From Sphingopyxis sp. (GTDB lineage: Bacteria; Pseudomonadota; Alphaproteobacteria; Sphingomonadales; Sphingomonadaceae): a DNA stretch of 64,000 nucleotides. Each line of letters opens with the position of its first letter. Position 1 is the stretch's first letter. This document shows, piece by piece, positions 16,642 to 26,920 of this stretch. The DNA is taken from contig NZ_JADIZJ010000001.1 of assembly GCF_016704835.1 (NCBI RefSeq), positions 434,001 to 498,000 of the forward strand, written 5' to 3'. The position numbers were made by a program, and so were the translations under genes. The notes beneath the pieces were generated by a model, which had not been told where the DNA came from, did not search any database, and was given only the letters and a program-made list of their open reading frames with translations.

Positions 16642-17391
16642 TCAGAAAGAAAAGCCCAGCGTAAAGACCACGGTTGGATCGAACAGAGTGTCGATGGCTT
16701 TGACGCCCGACTTTTGGATGTCGGTGTCGATATATTGCACGGTGAAGGTCGCAGGGCCGGCGGCGAACGAGGCGCCGAGCATCCAGTCGAGATAATTGCC
16801 ACCCGGTGCCAGCGCGCCGAGCGAGCCATCGGTGTAGCCAAGCGCTGCGTTCAGCGTGACGGGGGTATCGGGGATGCCATACCCCAGGCCAAGATTTGCA
16901 TAGATATTGTCATTGCTGCCGAGCGAGTTCTGGTCAGGGGCATAAGCGATCATGCCGGTCGCCGAGACGGGGCCGATGTCATGTGACAGCTTGCCGATGA
17001 TTTCGATATAGTCGCTGTCACCGGCAAAATCTGAATTGCCCGGGTACACATAATAGGTCGCGCCGATATCGACCGTGGTGCCGGGGGCGATCTCGGTTGC
17101 GAAGCCGGCATAGAGGTCGAGCTCATATTTGCCGTACAGCGGGCTGTCAGGAAGGCCGGAGCCCCACGCACCGACATAAAAACCGCTTTCATGGCTGACG
17201 GTCAGCGTCGATTGAACTTCAACCTTTTCGTTCGACAGCGATATGCCGCGGAAACGATAGTCCGACGTGACCGAAATACCGCCCGAAAGCGAGACCGGAC
17301 CGCTGGCTTCTTCTTCCTGAGCGAAGGCGGGCGTCGATAGCGCCGACGCGGCGAGCAGCATGCCGAAACATGCTTTGGTAAGAAACTTCAT
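16642..17391 (-). CDS. TorF family putative porin (copy 2)
   Basis: Predicted outer membrane beta-barrel of 249 residues, paralogous to the 15536-16267 protein. Signal peptide about residues 1-24 ending ALSTPAFA, then SLSGGISVTSDYRFRGISLSN. The two share the EIAPGTT/ELTPGLT segment and the terminal FTLGFSF/FSLGAAF strand. Between the two genes lie about 370 bases holding a terminator and the copy 1 promoter region. Stretches of the upstream regions are nearly identical, so both copies probably answer to the same signal. Solute unknown. Confidence 0.87.
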   Translation of the reverse strand: MKFLTKACFGMLLAASALSTPAFAQEEEASGPVSLSGGISVTSDYRFRGISLSNEKVEVQSTLTVSHESGFYVGAWGSGLPDSPLYGKYELDLYAGFATEIAPGTTVDIGATYYVYPGNSDFAGDSDYIEIIGKLSHDIGPVSATGMIAYAPDQNSLGSNDNIYANLGLGYGIPDTPVTLNAALGYTDGSLGALAPGGNYLDWMLGASFAAGPATFTVQYIDTDIQKSGVKAIDTLFDPTVVFTLGFSF

Positions 17392-17654
17392 GGGTGATCC
17401 CCCCTAAACAAAACAACGGATCGTCCCAGCCTGCGTTGCGTCTTCACGCCTCGTTCTTACGGGCCTGATAGGGACGAACGCGCTTCGGATTGCCGATTCT
17501 GCTGCAATGCACAAACAAAAATTGCGCGCGGCGCGGAATAGAAGGCAGACTGTGTCTTTCACGCAACAGCCGATCGGGCGCCGCTTGCGCTTTGCCAATC
17601 GCCCGTTGCACCGCTAAAGAGCGCACCTGTCCCCTCTCGATCGAGCCCGAAACC

Positions 17655-18806
17655 ATGAGCGATCACAACCCCGGCCTGCGCCCCTGGCGCGACATCGCGC
17701 GGCGCACCAGCCGCCAGATCATGGTCGGCACTGTCCCGGTCGGCGGCGGCGCGCCAATTACCGTGCAGACGATGACCAACACACTGACCAGCGATGCGCT
17801 CGCGACGATCGACCAGATCCGCCGCTGCGAGGAAGCCGGCGCCGACCTGATCCGCGTCTCCTGCCCTGACACCGCATCGACTGCGGCATTGGGAAAGATC
17901 GTCCGCGCCGCGCGCATCCCGATCATCGCCGATATCCATTTCCACTATAAGCGCGCGCTCGAAGCCGCCGACGCGGGCGCGGCATGCCTGCGCATCAACC
18001 CCGGCAACATCGGCAGCAGCGAGCGCGTTGGCGAGGTCGTCCGCGCAGCCAAGGCCAACGGGTGTGCGATCCGCATCGGGGTCAACGCTGGCAGCCTCGA
18101 AAAAGACCTGCTCGAAAAATATGGCGAGCCCTGCCCCGAGGCGCTCGTCGAAAGCGCGCTCGACCATATCAAGCTGCTCCAGGATCATGACTTCCACGAC
18201 TATAAGGTCGCGGTAAAGGCGAGCGATGTCTTCCTCGCGGTCGCCGCCTATGTGCAACTCGCCGATGCGGTCGATTGCCCGTTGCATCTGGGGATCACCG
18301 AAGCGGGTGGGCTGATCGGCGGCACGGTCAAAAGCGCGCTCGGCATCGGCAACCTGCTGTGGGCGGGGATCGGCGACACGATCCGCGTGTCGCTCTCGGC
18401 GGAACCCGAGGAAGAAGTTCGCGTCGGCTACGAAATCCTGAAATCGTTGGGGCTGCGCACCCGCGGCGTTCGTGTCGTCTCCTGCCCAAGCTGCGCGCGG
18501 CAGGGCTTCGACGTCATTCGCACCGTACAGGCGCTCGAAGAAGCGCTCGGCCACATCAAGACGCCGATGTCGCTCTCGGTCCTCGGCTGCGTCGTCAACG
18601 GCCCCGGCGAAGCGCGCGAAACCGACATCGGCATCACTGGCGGCGGCAATGGCAGGCATATGGTTTATCTGTCGGGGGTCACCGACCATCATGTCGCCGA
18701 CGCCGACATGATCGGGCATATCGTCAAGCTGGTCGAGGCCAAGGCGGCCGAGATCGATGCCGGCAGCTCGGTGAGCATGGACGTTGCGCACGGCAAGGCC
18801 GCGTAA
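17655..18806 (+). CDS. ispG: 4-hydroxy-3-methylbut-2-enyl diphosphate synthase
   Basis: Iron-sulfur enzyme of 383 residues in the MEP isoprenoid pathway; it converts MEcPP to HMBPP. The N-terminal TIM barrel shows GGGAPITVQTMTNT, ADLIRVSCPD and PIIADIHFHYKRAL. The [4Fe-4S] cysteines are in VSCPSCARQGFD and LGCVVNGPGEA. The ATG at 17655 matches the start of known homologues; an in-frame extension to 17490 has no homology features. It is divergent from the second TorF-like gene and convergent with pip. Like most bacterial IspG, it lacks the inserted middle domain of plant enzymes. Confidence 0.96.
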   Translation: MSDHNPGLRPWRDIARRTSRQIMVGTVPVGGGAPITVQTMTNTLTSDALATIDQIRRCEEAGADLIRVSCPDTASTAALGKIVRAARIPIIADIHFHYKRALEAADAGAACLRINPGNIGSSERVGEVVRAAKANGCAIRIGVNAGSLEKDLLEKYGEPCPEALVESALDHIKLLQDHDFHDYKVAVKASDVFLAVAAYVQLADAVDCPLHLGITEAGGLIGGTVKSALGIGNLLWAGIGDTIRVSLSAEPEEEVRVGYEILKSLGLRTRGVRVVSCPSCARQGFDVIRTVQALEEALGHIKTPMSLSVLGCVVNGPGEARETDIGITGGGNGRHMVYLSGVTDHHVADADMIGHIVKLVEAKAAEIDAGSSVSMDVAHGKAA

Positions 18807-18821
18807 GCGCAGATCCGCGAC

Positions 18822-19916
18822 CTACGTCCGATCGAGCGGCGCCAATCCATCCATCACCGCGGTCAGCGCCAGCGCATTTTCGCGCTCCATCGCGCTATGT
18901 CCGGCGTTGGTGACGACATAGCTCAGCGGCCCCGCCCCCGCCGCGCGCAACGCGGCGACCAACCGCGATGCCTGGGTCAGCGGGCAAACCTCATCGAACC
19001 GGCCATGGACAATGTGGATCGGGATCGCCGCCAGCACGCCGATATGGTCGAAAAAATGCCCCGCCGGAATGAACAGCTCATTGGCGAAATAATGCGCCTC
19101 GATCTGCGCAAAACACAGCGCAAAATTGGCCTCGCCGAACTTGCCGGTGGCGGCGGCTTCGGGGATCATGTTCGAAATGACCCCCTCCCACAGCGACCAA
19201 GTCACAGCTGCTTCCATTTGCCGCGCCTTGTCCGCGGCGCTTGTCGGCACCCTGTCAAAAATCGCCTTGTACGACGCCATCACATCGCTGCGCTCGGCGG
19301 GCGTCAGCACGTTCAGCAGCGCCGCCCACTCCTCCGGATATTTGATATACGCCCCCGGCGCGGTGAGGCCATAGGGGTCGGTAGCCCACGTCGCCGCATT
19401 GCCCTGATACAGATAGTCGAGATCTTCCGCCGCACCCAGAAAGATGCCGCGCAGGATCAGGCTGGCACAATGCGCCGGGTGTTGGATGGCATAGGCCATC
19501 GCCAGCGTGCTGCCCCAACTGCCCCCGAAGACATGCATGGCGCCGGTGATCGTGAGATGATCACGCAATTTTTCGATGTCGCCGATCAGGTCGGCGGTCG
19601 TGTTCTTGGCGAGCGCAACTGCTGGCCCTGCCGACGCGACATTGGGCTCGCTCTTGCCGCACCCGCGCTGATCGAACAGGATGACGCGATAGCGTTTGGG
19701 GTCGAAAAAGCGCGCCATCGCCGGGGCACAGGCGCCGCCGGGGCCGCCGTGCAGGAACATCACCGGCTCGCCCGCGGGATTGCCATATTCCTCCCAGTAA
19801 ATCCGATGCGCAGGGTCGCGATCGACCTCCAGCCAGCCGAAGTTCAGGCACGCCGGCTGCGGATAGACCCAGTCGTCGCCGATCTTGCTGCTGACCTGAA
19901 GCCGGGAAAAATCCAT
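18822..19916 (-). CDS. pip: Proline iminopeptidase (S33 family)
   Basis: Alpha/beta-hydrolase peptidase of 364 residues that releases N-terminal proline from peptides. Signatures: HGGPGGACAP (oxyanion region), FDQRGCGKSEPN, nucleophile elbow GGSWGSTLAMAYA, late aspartate in VHGRFDEVCP and histidine in TNAGHSAME. It is about 45 residues longer than the common 310-320-residue enzyme, mostly at the N-terminus, where a strand-forming segment (VYPQPACLNFGWLEVD) precedes the catalytic domain. No signal peptide; cytoplasmic. It converges on ispG with a 15-nt gap. Confidence 0.9.
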   Translation of the reverse strand: MDFSRLQVSSKIGDDWVYPQPACLNFGWLEVDRDPAHRIYWEEYGNPAGEPVMFLHGGPGGACAPAMARFFDPKRYRVILFDQRGCGKSEPNVASAGPAVALAKNTTADLIGDIEKLRDHLTITGAMHVFGGSWGSTLAMAYAIQHPAHCASLILRGIFLGAAEDLDYLYQGNAATWATDPYGLTAPGAYIKYPEEWAALLNVLTPAERSDVMASYKAIFDRVPTSAADKARQMEAAVTWSLWEGVISNMIPEAAATGKFGEANFALCFAQIEAHYFANELFIPAGHFFDHIGVLAAIPIHIVHGRFDEVCPLTQASRLVAALRAAGAGPLSYVVTNAGHSAMERENALALTAVMDGLAPLDRT

Positions 19917-19994
19917 CGCCGCTGTCCTCGCTGATGCCGTGGGGGAGCACTTGGCTTAACCGCCGCAGCCGCCATGTCCACCCGGCGGGCGATT

Positions 19995-20720
19995 TTATGC
20001 GGCGTCGTGAAAGATCATGCCCAACGTGTGCCGCCGCCCCGACCGCACAGCGCTCACCCCGTGCCGCATCGCCACCCGGTAATCGCCGCGACTACCCGCG
20101 ACCGGCCGCTCGTTGACCGCAAACACCACCGCATCGCCCTTGCCTATCGGCACCACCGCCGCGCGCGACTGCATCCGCGGCCGCTGCTCGGTAAGCACCA
20201 ACTCGCCGCCGCCGAAATCCACGCCAGGGGCCGACAGCAATACCGCAACCTGCAACGGAAATATCTCTGCCCCATACAGATCACGGTGCAGGCAATTATA
20301 ATCACCCGGTCCATAGTGCAGCAGCAACGGCGTCGGCCGCCCCTGCCCCGCCGCATGACAACGTGCCAGATAGTCGGGGTGACTGGCGGGGAAGCGCGCG
20401 TCGTGCCCCATCCGCTCGTACCAGCGGTTCGCGATCGGCGCGAGCCGCGCATAAAGCGCCCCGCGCAACCCGGCGACCAGCGGCGGCAGCGGATAGGTGA
20501 AATATCGATACTCGCCGCGCCCAAACCCGTGCCGTGCCATCTGTACGTGGCTGCGAAAGAGCGCTTTCCGCGAATAGAGCGACGCGGTTGCCTCGCATTC
20601 GGCAAAGGAGAACAGCCCCGGCAGCACCACCCACCCTTCACGGTCGAGTGAAGCAGACGTGGCGGCCCAGTCGAGCGCGGCGATGCGCGCGGCGATATCG
20701 GTCTCGGTCATCTTTTTCAT
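19995..20720 (-). CDS. 2OG-Fe(II) oxygenase family protein
   Basis: Non-haem iron dioxygenase of 241 residues. The facial triad is visible as HRDLYG (His and Asp), with the distal histidine in the AMRHGVSAVRSGRRH region, whose arginines are candidates for binding 2-oxoglutarate. LLLHYGPGDYNCLH and the double-stranded-helix strand VDFGGGELVLTEQRP are typical of prolyl-4-hydroxylase-like members. I chose the ATG at 20720, before the first conserved segment; the in-frame extension to 20846 is not supported. It stands alone between pip and the M28 peptidase gene. Substrate unknown; both nucleic acid and protein hydroxylation occur in this family. Confidence 0.82.
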   Translation of the reverse strand: MKKMTETDIAARIAALDWAATSASLDREGWVVLPGLFSFAECEATASLYSRKALFRSHVQMARHGFGRGEYRYFTYPLPPLVAGLRGALYARLAPIANRWYERMGHDARFPASHPDYLARCHAAGQGRPTPLLLHYGPGDYNCLHRDLYGAEIFPLQVAVLLSAPGVDFGGGELVLTEQRPRMQSRAAVVPIGKGDAVVFAVNERPVAGSRGDYRVAMRHGVSAVRSGRRHTLGMIFHDAA

Positions 20721-20864
20721 GCCCCGCACGTGCCACGCCGCCACCCTGCGAACGCTCCGTTTCTTGCGGTCAAATGACAGTTCGCCGCCCAATGTCCTGT
20801 GCGCTTCAAAGTCGCTCCAAAAACTTCTACGCATGCAGTTCACCAACCGGGAAACCCCAGCCTC

Positions 20865-22523
<1,659 letters not shown>

Positions 22524-22551
22524 CGTTTCGCCGTCTGCGCAGCGCAACAAA

Positions 22552-22577
22552 AAAGGGGCCGCCGAAGCAGCCCCTTT
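22552..22577. terminator. Bidirectional terminator between M28 peptidase and pnp
   Basis: Stem AAAGGGGC / GCCCCTTT with a 10-nt loop, A-run on the left and T-rich tail on the right; suits both convergent genes. Confidence 0.75.
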
Positions 22578-22599
22578 CTTTGTTTCGATTGCGAAGGAA

Positions 22600-24954
22600 T
22601 TAGTCCTTGAGGAAGTCGGGCACATGGCCCTGGTCTTCCGGACCTTCGTTGCGTTCGCGGCGCGGGCCACGATCGCCACCGGCACCGCCACCTTCGCGGC
22701 GCGGGCCACGGTCGCCGCCGCCATCGCGACGAGGACCACGGTCACCACGACCGCCACCGTCACCGCGCGGGCCACGGTCGCCGCCGCCGCCGCCGCCATC
22801 ACGGCGCGGACCGCGGGGACCGCGATCGCCGCCTTCACGCGGCGGGCGCGTGTCTTCCAGTTCGGCGCCGGTTTCCTGATCGACGACGCGCATCGACAGG
22901 CGAACCTTGCCCCGCTGGTCGATCTCGAGCACCTTGACCTTGACTTCCTGGCCCTCGGCCAGAACATCCGAGACCTTTTCGACGCGCTCATTGGCGATTT
23001 CGCTAACGTGAACCAGGCCATCCTTGCCGCCCATGAAATTCACGAACGCGCCGAAATCGACGAGGTTGACGACCTTGCCATCATAGATTTTGCCGACTTC
23101 GGCTTCTTCGACGATGCCCGAAATCCACTTGCGCGCGGCTTCGATCTGCGCCGGATCGCTCGACGAAATCTTGATCAGACCTTCGTCGTCGATGTCGACC
23201 TTGGCGCCGGTGGTCGCGACGATTTCGCGGATCACCTTGCCGCCAGTGCCGATGATGTCGCGGATCTTCGCCTTGTCGATCTGCATCGTCTCGATACGCG
23301 GGGCATAATCGGACAGCTCGGTGCGGGCTTCGCCCAGCGCCTTGGCCATTTCGCCGAGGATGTGCGCGCGGCCTTCCTTGGCCTGATTCAAAGCAGCTTC
23401 GAAGATCTCGCGCGTGATGCCCGCGATCTTGATGTCCATCTGCATCGTGGTGATGCCGTTGGCGGTGCCCGCCACCTTGAAATCCATGTCGCCGAGGTGA
23501 TCTTCATCGCCCAGGATGTCCGACAGGATCGCGAAATCCTTGCCTTCGAGGATCAGGCCCATCGCGATGCCCGAAACCGGACGCTTCAGCGGCACGCCGG
23601 CGTCCATCATCGCAAGCGAACCGCCGCAAACCGACGCCATCGACGACGACCCGTTCGACTCGGTGATGTCGCTGGTGATGCGGATCGTGTACGGGAACTC
23701 GTCCTTCGTCGGCAGCACCGCGTGCAGCGCACGCCAAGCGAGCTTGCCGTGACCGATATCGCGGCGGCTGGGCGCCCCGAAGCGGCCGACTTCACCGACC
23801 GAATAGGGCGGGAAGTTATAGTGCAGCATGAAGTTCGAGTAGCTGAGGCCGTTGAGGCCGTCGATCATCTGCTCGCTGTCCTTGGTGCCCAGGGTACAGG
23901 TCGCGATCGTCTGCGTCTCGCCGCGGGTGAACAGCGCCGAGCCATGCGCGCGGGGCAGGAAGTGCGTTTCGGCAAGGATGGGACGAATCTGCGTCGTCGT
24001 GCGGCCGTCGATACGCTTGCCGTCCTTGAGGATGGCGCCGCGGACGATTTCGGCTTCGAGCTTCTTCATCAACTTGCCGGCGGCCATCTGATCCTGCGGC
24101 GCGGCGTCGGCGAAAGCGGCCTTGGCAGCAGCGCGGGCTGCGTTCAGCGCGTTCGAGCGAGCCGACTTGTCGGTCAGCTTGTACGCCGCGGCGATGTCCT
24201 TGCCGATCAGCTTCTTCAGCTTGTCCTTGGCGGCGGTCAGGTCGGCCTGTTCGGCCATGTCCCAGGGATCCTTGGCAGCCTGTTCGGCCAGCTTCACGAT
24301 CGCCTTGACCACGTCCTTGCACGCGTCGTGGGCAAACAGCACGGCGCCGAGCATGATCTCTTCCGACAGCTCATTGGCTTCGGATTCGACCATCATCACC
24401 GCATCGTAAGTCGCGGCGACGACCAGATCGAGGTCGCCTTCGGCAACCTGCGCATCGGTCGGGTTCAGGATATATTCGCCATCGACATAACCGACGCGTG
24501 CGGCGCCGATCGGGCCCATGAAGGGAACGCCCGAAATGGTGAGCGCGGCCGACGCGGCGACCATCGCGAGGATATCGGGCTCGATCTCGCCGTCATAGGA
24601 CAGGACCTGCGCGATGACGTTGATCTCGTTGTAGAAACCTTCGGGGAACAGCGGGCGGACCGGCCGGTCGATCAGGCGGGAGACCAGCGTCTCCTTTTCC
24701 GTCGCGCCGCGCTCGCGCTTGAAGAAGCCGCCGGGGATGCGGCCTGCGCCCGAATATTTTTCCTGATAATGGACAGTCAGGGGGAAGAAGTCCTGCCCTT
24801 CCTTGACCGTCTTGGCGGCGGTAACCGCGGCCAGGACCATCGTTTCGCCGAGCGTCGCGACAACCGCGCCATAGGCCTGACGGGCAACCTTGCCCGTTTC
24901 GAGGGTCAGCGTTTCACCGCCCCACTCGATCGATACTTTTTTCACGTCAAACAT
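22600..24954 (-). CDS. pnp: Polyribonucleotide nucleotidyltransferase (PNPase)
   Basis: Phosphorolytic 3'-5' exoribonuclease of 784 residues. Two RNase PH domains (about 1-215 and 310-545) flank an alpha-helical linker, followed by KH (IIGTGGKVIREIVATTGAKVDIDDEG begins it) and S1 domains (EVGKIYDGKVVNLVDFGAF onwards). Unusually, an Arg/Gly/Asp-rich tail of about 85 residues (GGDRGPRR-type repeats) follows S1 and ends in HVPDFLKD. The ATG at 24954 has AAGGA 8 nt upstream. It forms the classic truB-rpsO-pnp cluster. A hairpin between rpsO and pnp may set their ratio. Confidence 0.97.
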   Translation of the reverse strand: MFDVKKVSIEWGGETLTLETGKVARQAYGAVVATLGETMVLAAVTAAKTVKEGQDFFPLTVHYQEKYSGAGRIPGGFFKRERGATEKETLVSRLIDRPVRPLFPEGFYNEINVIAQVLSYDGEIEPDILAMVAASAALTISGVPFMGPIGAARVGYVDGEYILNPTDAQVAEGDLDLVVAATYDAVMMVESEANELSEEIMLGAVLFAHDACKDVVKAIVKLAEQAAKDPWDMAEQADLTAAKDKLKKLIGKDIAAAYKLTDKSARSNALNAARAAAKAAFADAAPQDQMAAGKLMKKLEAEIVRGAILKDGKRIDGRTTTQIRPILAETHFLPRAHGSALFTRGETQTIATCTLGTKDSEQMIDGLNGLSYSNFMLHYNFPPYSVGEVGRFGAPSRRDIGHGKLAWRALHAVLPTKDEFPYTIRITSDITESNGSSSMASVCGGSLAMMDAGVPLKRPVSGIAMGLILEGKDFAILSDILGDEDHLGDMDFKVAGTANGITTMQMDIKIAGITREIFEAALNQAKEGRAHILGEMAKALGEARTELSDYAPRIETMQIDKAKIRDIIGTGGKVIREIVATTGAKVDIDDEGLIKISSSDPAQIEAARKWISGIVEEAEVGKIYDGKVVNLVDFGAFVNFMGGKDGLVHVSEIANERVEKVSDVLAEGQEVKVKVLEIDQRGKVRLSMRVVDQETGAELEDTRPPREGGDRGPRGPRRDGGGGGGDRGPRGDGGGRGDRGPRRDGGGDRGPRREGGGAGGDRGPRRERNEGPEDQGHVPDFLKD
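22640..22850. repeat. Degenerate repeat encoding the Arg/Gly-rich tail of PNPase
   Basis: Low-complexity DNA made of degenerate units of about 12-21 nt reading GGDRGPRR on the minus strand. Such tracts change length readily. Confidence 0.7.
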
Positions 24955-25114
24955 GGAGTTTCCTTCGCCCGCCGGGCCCGATGCCGGGCGGGGCCTCTGA
25001 TTCCGGGTAATCCGACCCGGGGCGGTGCGGGGCGTCTGTCGGCCCCAATGGCGGTCCCACCGGATGCGGGAGCGGCCCTGTGGTTCGGCAAATTTGCACG
25101 AGACCAATATGACA

Positions 25115-25138
25115 GCGGCCCCGGAAAACCGGGGCCGC
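25115..25138 (-). other. Intergenic hairpin between rpsO and pnp
   Basis: Perfect 10-bp stem (GCGGCCCCGG with its complement) and an AAAA loop, 9 nt after the rpsO stop. On the minus strand no T-run follows, so it may be a leaky terminator or a transcript-processing site rather than a full stop. Confidence 0.6.
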
Positions 25139-25147
25139 CAGAAATTC

Positions 25148-25417
25148 TTACTTACGCAGACCCAGCTTCGCGATCAGTGCCTGATAGCGGCCCTCGTCCT
25201 TCTTCTTCAGATAGTCGAGGAGGCTGCGACGCTTGTTGACCATCATCAGCAGGCCGCGGCGGCTGTGATTATCCTTGTGGTGCGCCTTGAAATGGGCGGT
25301 CAGCGTGTTGATGCGGTCGGTCAGAATTGCGACCTGCACTTCCGGCGAACCGGTATCACCCTTTGCTCGGGCATTGTCGGTGATGACTTCGGTCTTACGC
25401 TCGGCGGTAATCGACAT
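25148..25417 (-). CDS. rpsO: 30S ribosomal protein S15
   Basis: Ribosomal protein S15, 89 residues, the normal bacterial length. It binds the 16S rRNA central domain and makes an intersubunit bridge. Conserved segments include AKGDTGSPEVQVAILTDRI, HFKAHHKDNHSRRGLL and RRSLLDYLKKKD. The start at 25417 has GAGGA 7 nt upstream. It lies 23 nt downstream of truB and directly upstream of pnp, as in many proteobacteria, and in E. coli S15 represses its own translation. Confidence 0.98.
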   Translation of the reverse strand: MSITAERKTEVITDNARAKGDTGSPEVQVAILTDRINTLTAHFKAHHKDNHSRRGLLMMVNKRRSLLDYLKKKDEGRYQALIAKLGLRK

Positions 25418-25440
25418 AGATATTTCCTCGAACATCCTGA

Positions 25441-26397
25441 TTATAGGTTGAAGCCGCGCACGACCTTCAGCGTTCCCGCCAAAGCCTCGATCAGGGCAAT
25501 CGGACGATTGTCATCGTCCCGTCCCCAATAGAGCCCGTCATCCGCGCTTACCCCGGTCCAGACGCGACCCTGACGGATCGCCCCTGCCGCTTCCGGGGAA
25601 AGGTTCAGAGCCGGGATGTCGACCAGCCCTGCCTCGAGCGGCAGAATGACTTCTGATTGGGCGGCGCCTTGACCGAATGCGTTGAGTTTGTCCAGCGAAA
25701 TCGCGTGATCGAGGGTGAAAGGCCCGGCCTTCGTGCGGCGCAGCATCGTGACATGCCCGACGGTACCGGCCGCCTGCGCAATGTCGCGAGCAAGCGAGCG
25801 GATATAGGTGCCTTTGGAGACGTGAGCGGTCAGCGTTATGGATTCCAGCTGCCCTCCCCCGTGCTCTTCACCCCGGACGGGATCCGGGGTCCATTCTGTC
25901 GGCGCCGCAATGGATGCCGGATCGAGCCCGGCACGACGAAGCGAGAAAATGGTCACCGCGCGCGCCTTCATCTCGACCGCCTCACCCTTGCGCGCCAGAT
26001 CATAAGCCCGCTGTCCGTCGATCTTGATCGCTGAGTAAGCAGGCGGCACCTGCTCGATCGCTCCGGTAAAGCGCGGCAACGCCGCTTCAATCTCGGCGAG
26101 CGTCGGCCGCACGTCGCTCGTCGCCACCACCTCGCCCTCGGCGTCTAGTCCGTCGGTTTCGGTTCCGAACTTTACAGTGAAAGCATAAACCTTGCTCGCA
26201 TCGAGCATCCGCCCACACAGCTTCGTCGCTTCGCCCAGCGCGATCGGCAGCACCCCCGAGGCGAGTGGGTCGAGCGTTCCGCCATGGCCGACCTTAACCT
26301 TACCCAGCCCCGCCTCGCGGCACACGCGCTTGACCGCACCGACCGCCTGCGTCGAGCCGAGCCCCAAAGGCTTGTCGAGGATAATCCAGCCGTTCAT
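25441..26397 (-). CDS. truB: tRNA pseudouridine(55) synthase
   Basis: Pseudouridine synthase of 318 residues that modifies U55 in the T-loop of most tRNAs. The opening GWIILDKPLGLGSTQAV and the catalytic aspartate D43 in GHGGTLDPLASGVLP are diagnostic. KVYAFTVKFGTETDGLD and GTYIRSLARDIA support it. An insert of about 30 residues near 165-190 (PTEWTPDPVRGEEHGGGQL) breaks the usual spacing and coincides with a stretch matching the local GC-rich intergenic repeats, which may have expanded into the gene. First gene of the truB-rpsO-pnp cluster. Confidence 0.96.
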   Translation of the reverse strand: MNGWIILDKPLGLGSTQAVGAVKRVCREAGLGKVKVGHGGTLDPLASGVLPIALGEATKLCGRMLDASKVYAFTVKFGTETDGLDAEGEVVATSDVRPTLAEIEAALPRFTGAIEQVPPAYSAIKIDGQRAYDLARKGEAVEMKARAVTIFSLRRAGLDPASIAAPTEWTPDPVRGEEHGGGQLESITLTAHVSKGTYIRSLARDIAQAAGTVGHVTMLRRTKAGPFTLDHAISLDKLNAFGQGAAQSEVILPLEAGLVDIPALNLSPEAAGAIRQGRVWTGVSADDGLYWGRDDDNRPIALIEALAGTLKVVRGFNL

Positions 26398-26429
26398 CCG
26401 CGCCCGCTACGGCCACGGGCGGGCCGCTG

Positions 26430-26846
26430 TCAATTTCCGGCGGGTTTTTTGCCCATGGTGTCCTTTTCCCGGTCGCGCCGCGTCGGCGGTCCCGCGGAGG
26501 TCACGAAGGATGTCAACGGGCATCGCTCACCGCGCACCAATATGGCCGAGAAGCGATCGAGCCGCCCCGCGCCGCGCGTTTCGACGCCAATCGCCTGGGC
26601 AAAATCGACTTCGCGGCAATATCCCGCGAAGGTGCCGTAATACCAGGTGCGCTGTCGATCCTGGATCCAGATGCCGCGGCCGCGATCGGCCTGCCAGTTG
26701 CGGATCGAACTGTCGCTCGGAAAAGCGATGCTCGCCTCGACGCCGAGTTCATGCGGCGCCGCGGCGGATTGGGGGTCAGGCTCGTTGGCCGCCGCTGCAG
26801 AAAGGGGAAGCAGGACGGCGGCCAGGGAGAGTGCGAGATTCTTCAT
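26430..26846 (-). CDS. Exported DUF6491 family protein
   Basis: Small exported protein of 138 residues with a Sec signal peptide (NLALSLAAVLLPLSAAAA). The mature part matches the DUF6491 pattern: SSIRNWQADRGRGIWIQDRQ, WYYGTFAGYC, FAQAIGVETRG and LDRFSAILVRGERCPLTSF. Two cysteines (about residues 82 and 117) could form a disulfide in the periplasm. The family is found mainly in sphingomonads and xanthomonads and has no known function. The ATG at 26846 begins the signal peptide. It lies between truB and an acetyltransferase gene on the same strand. Confidence 0.78.
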   Translation of the reverse strand: MKNLALSLAAVLLPLSAAAANEPDPQSAAAPHELGVEASIAFPSDSSIRNWQADRGRGIWIQDRQRTWYYGTFAGYCREVDFAQAIGVETRGAGRLDRFSAILVRGERCPLTSFVTSAGPPTRRDREKDTMGKKPAGN

Positions 26847-26920
26847 GGCGACTCGCTTAGCATAGCGAGGCTGAACGGGTGCTGACGCATATCCTCCCTG
26901 TGGCGAAGCCATGGATAGGA

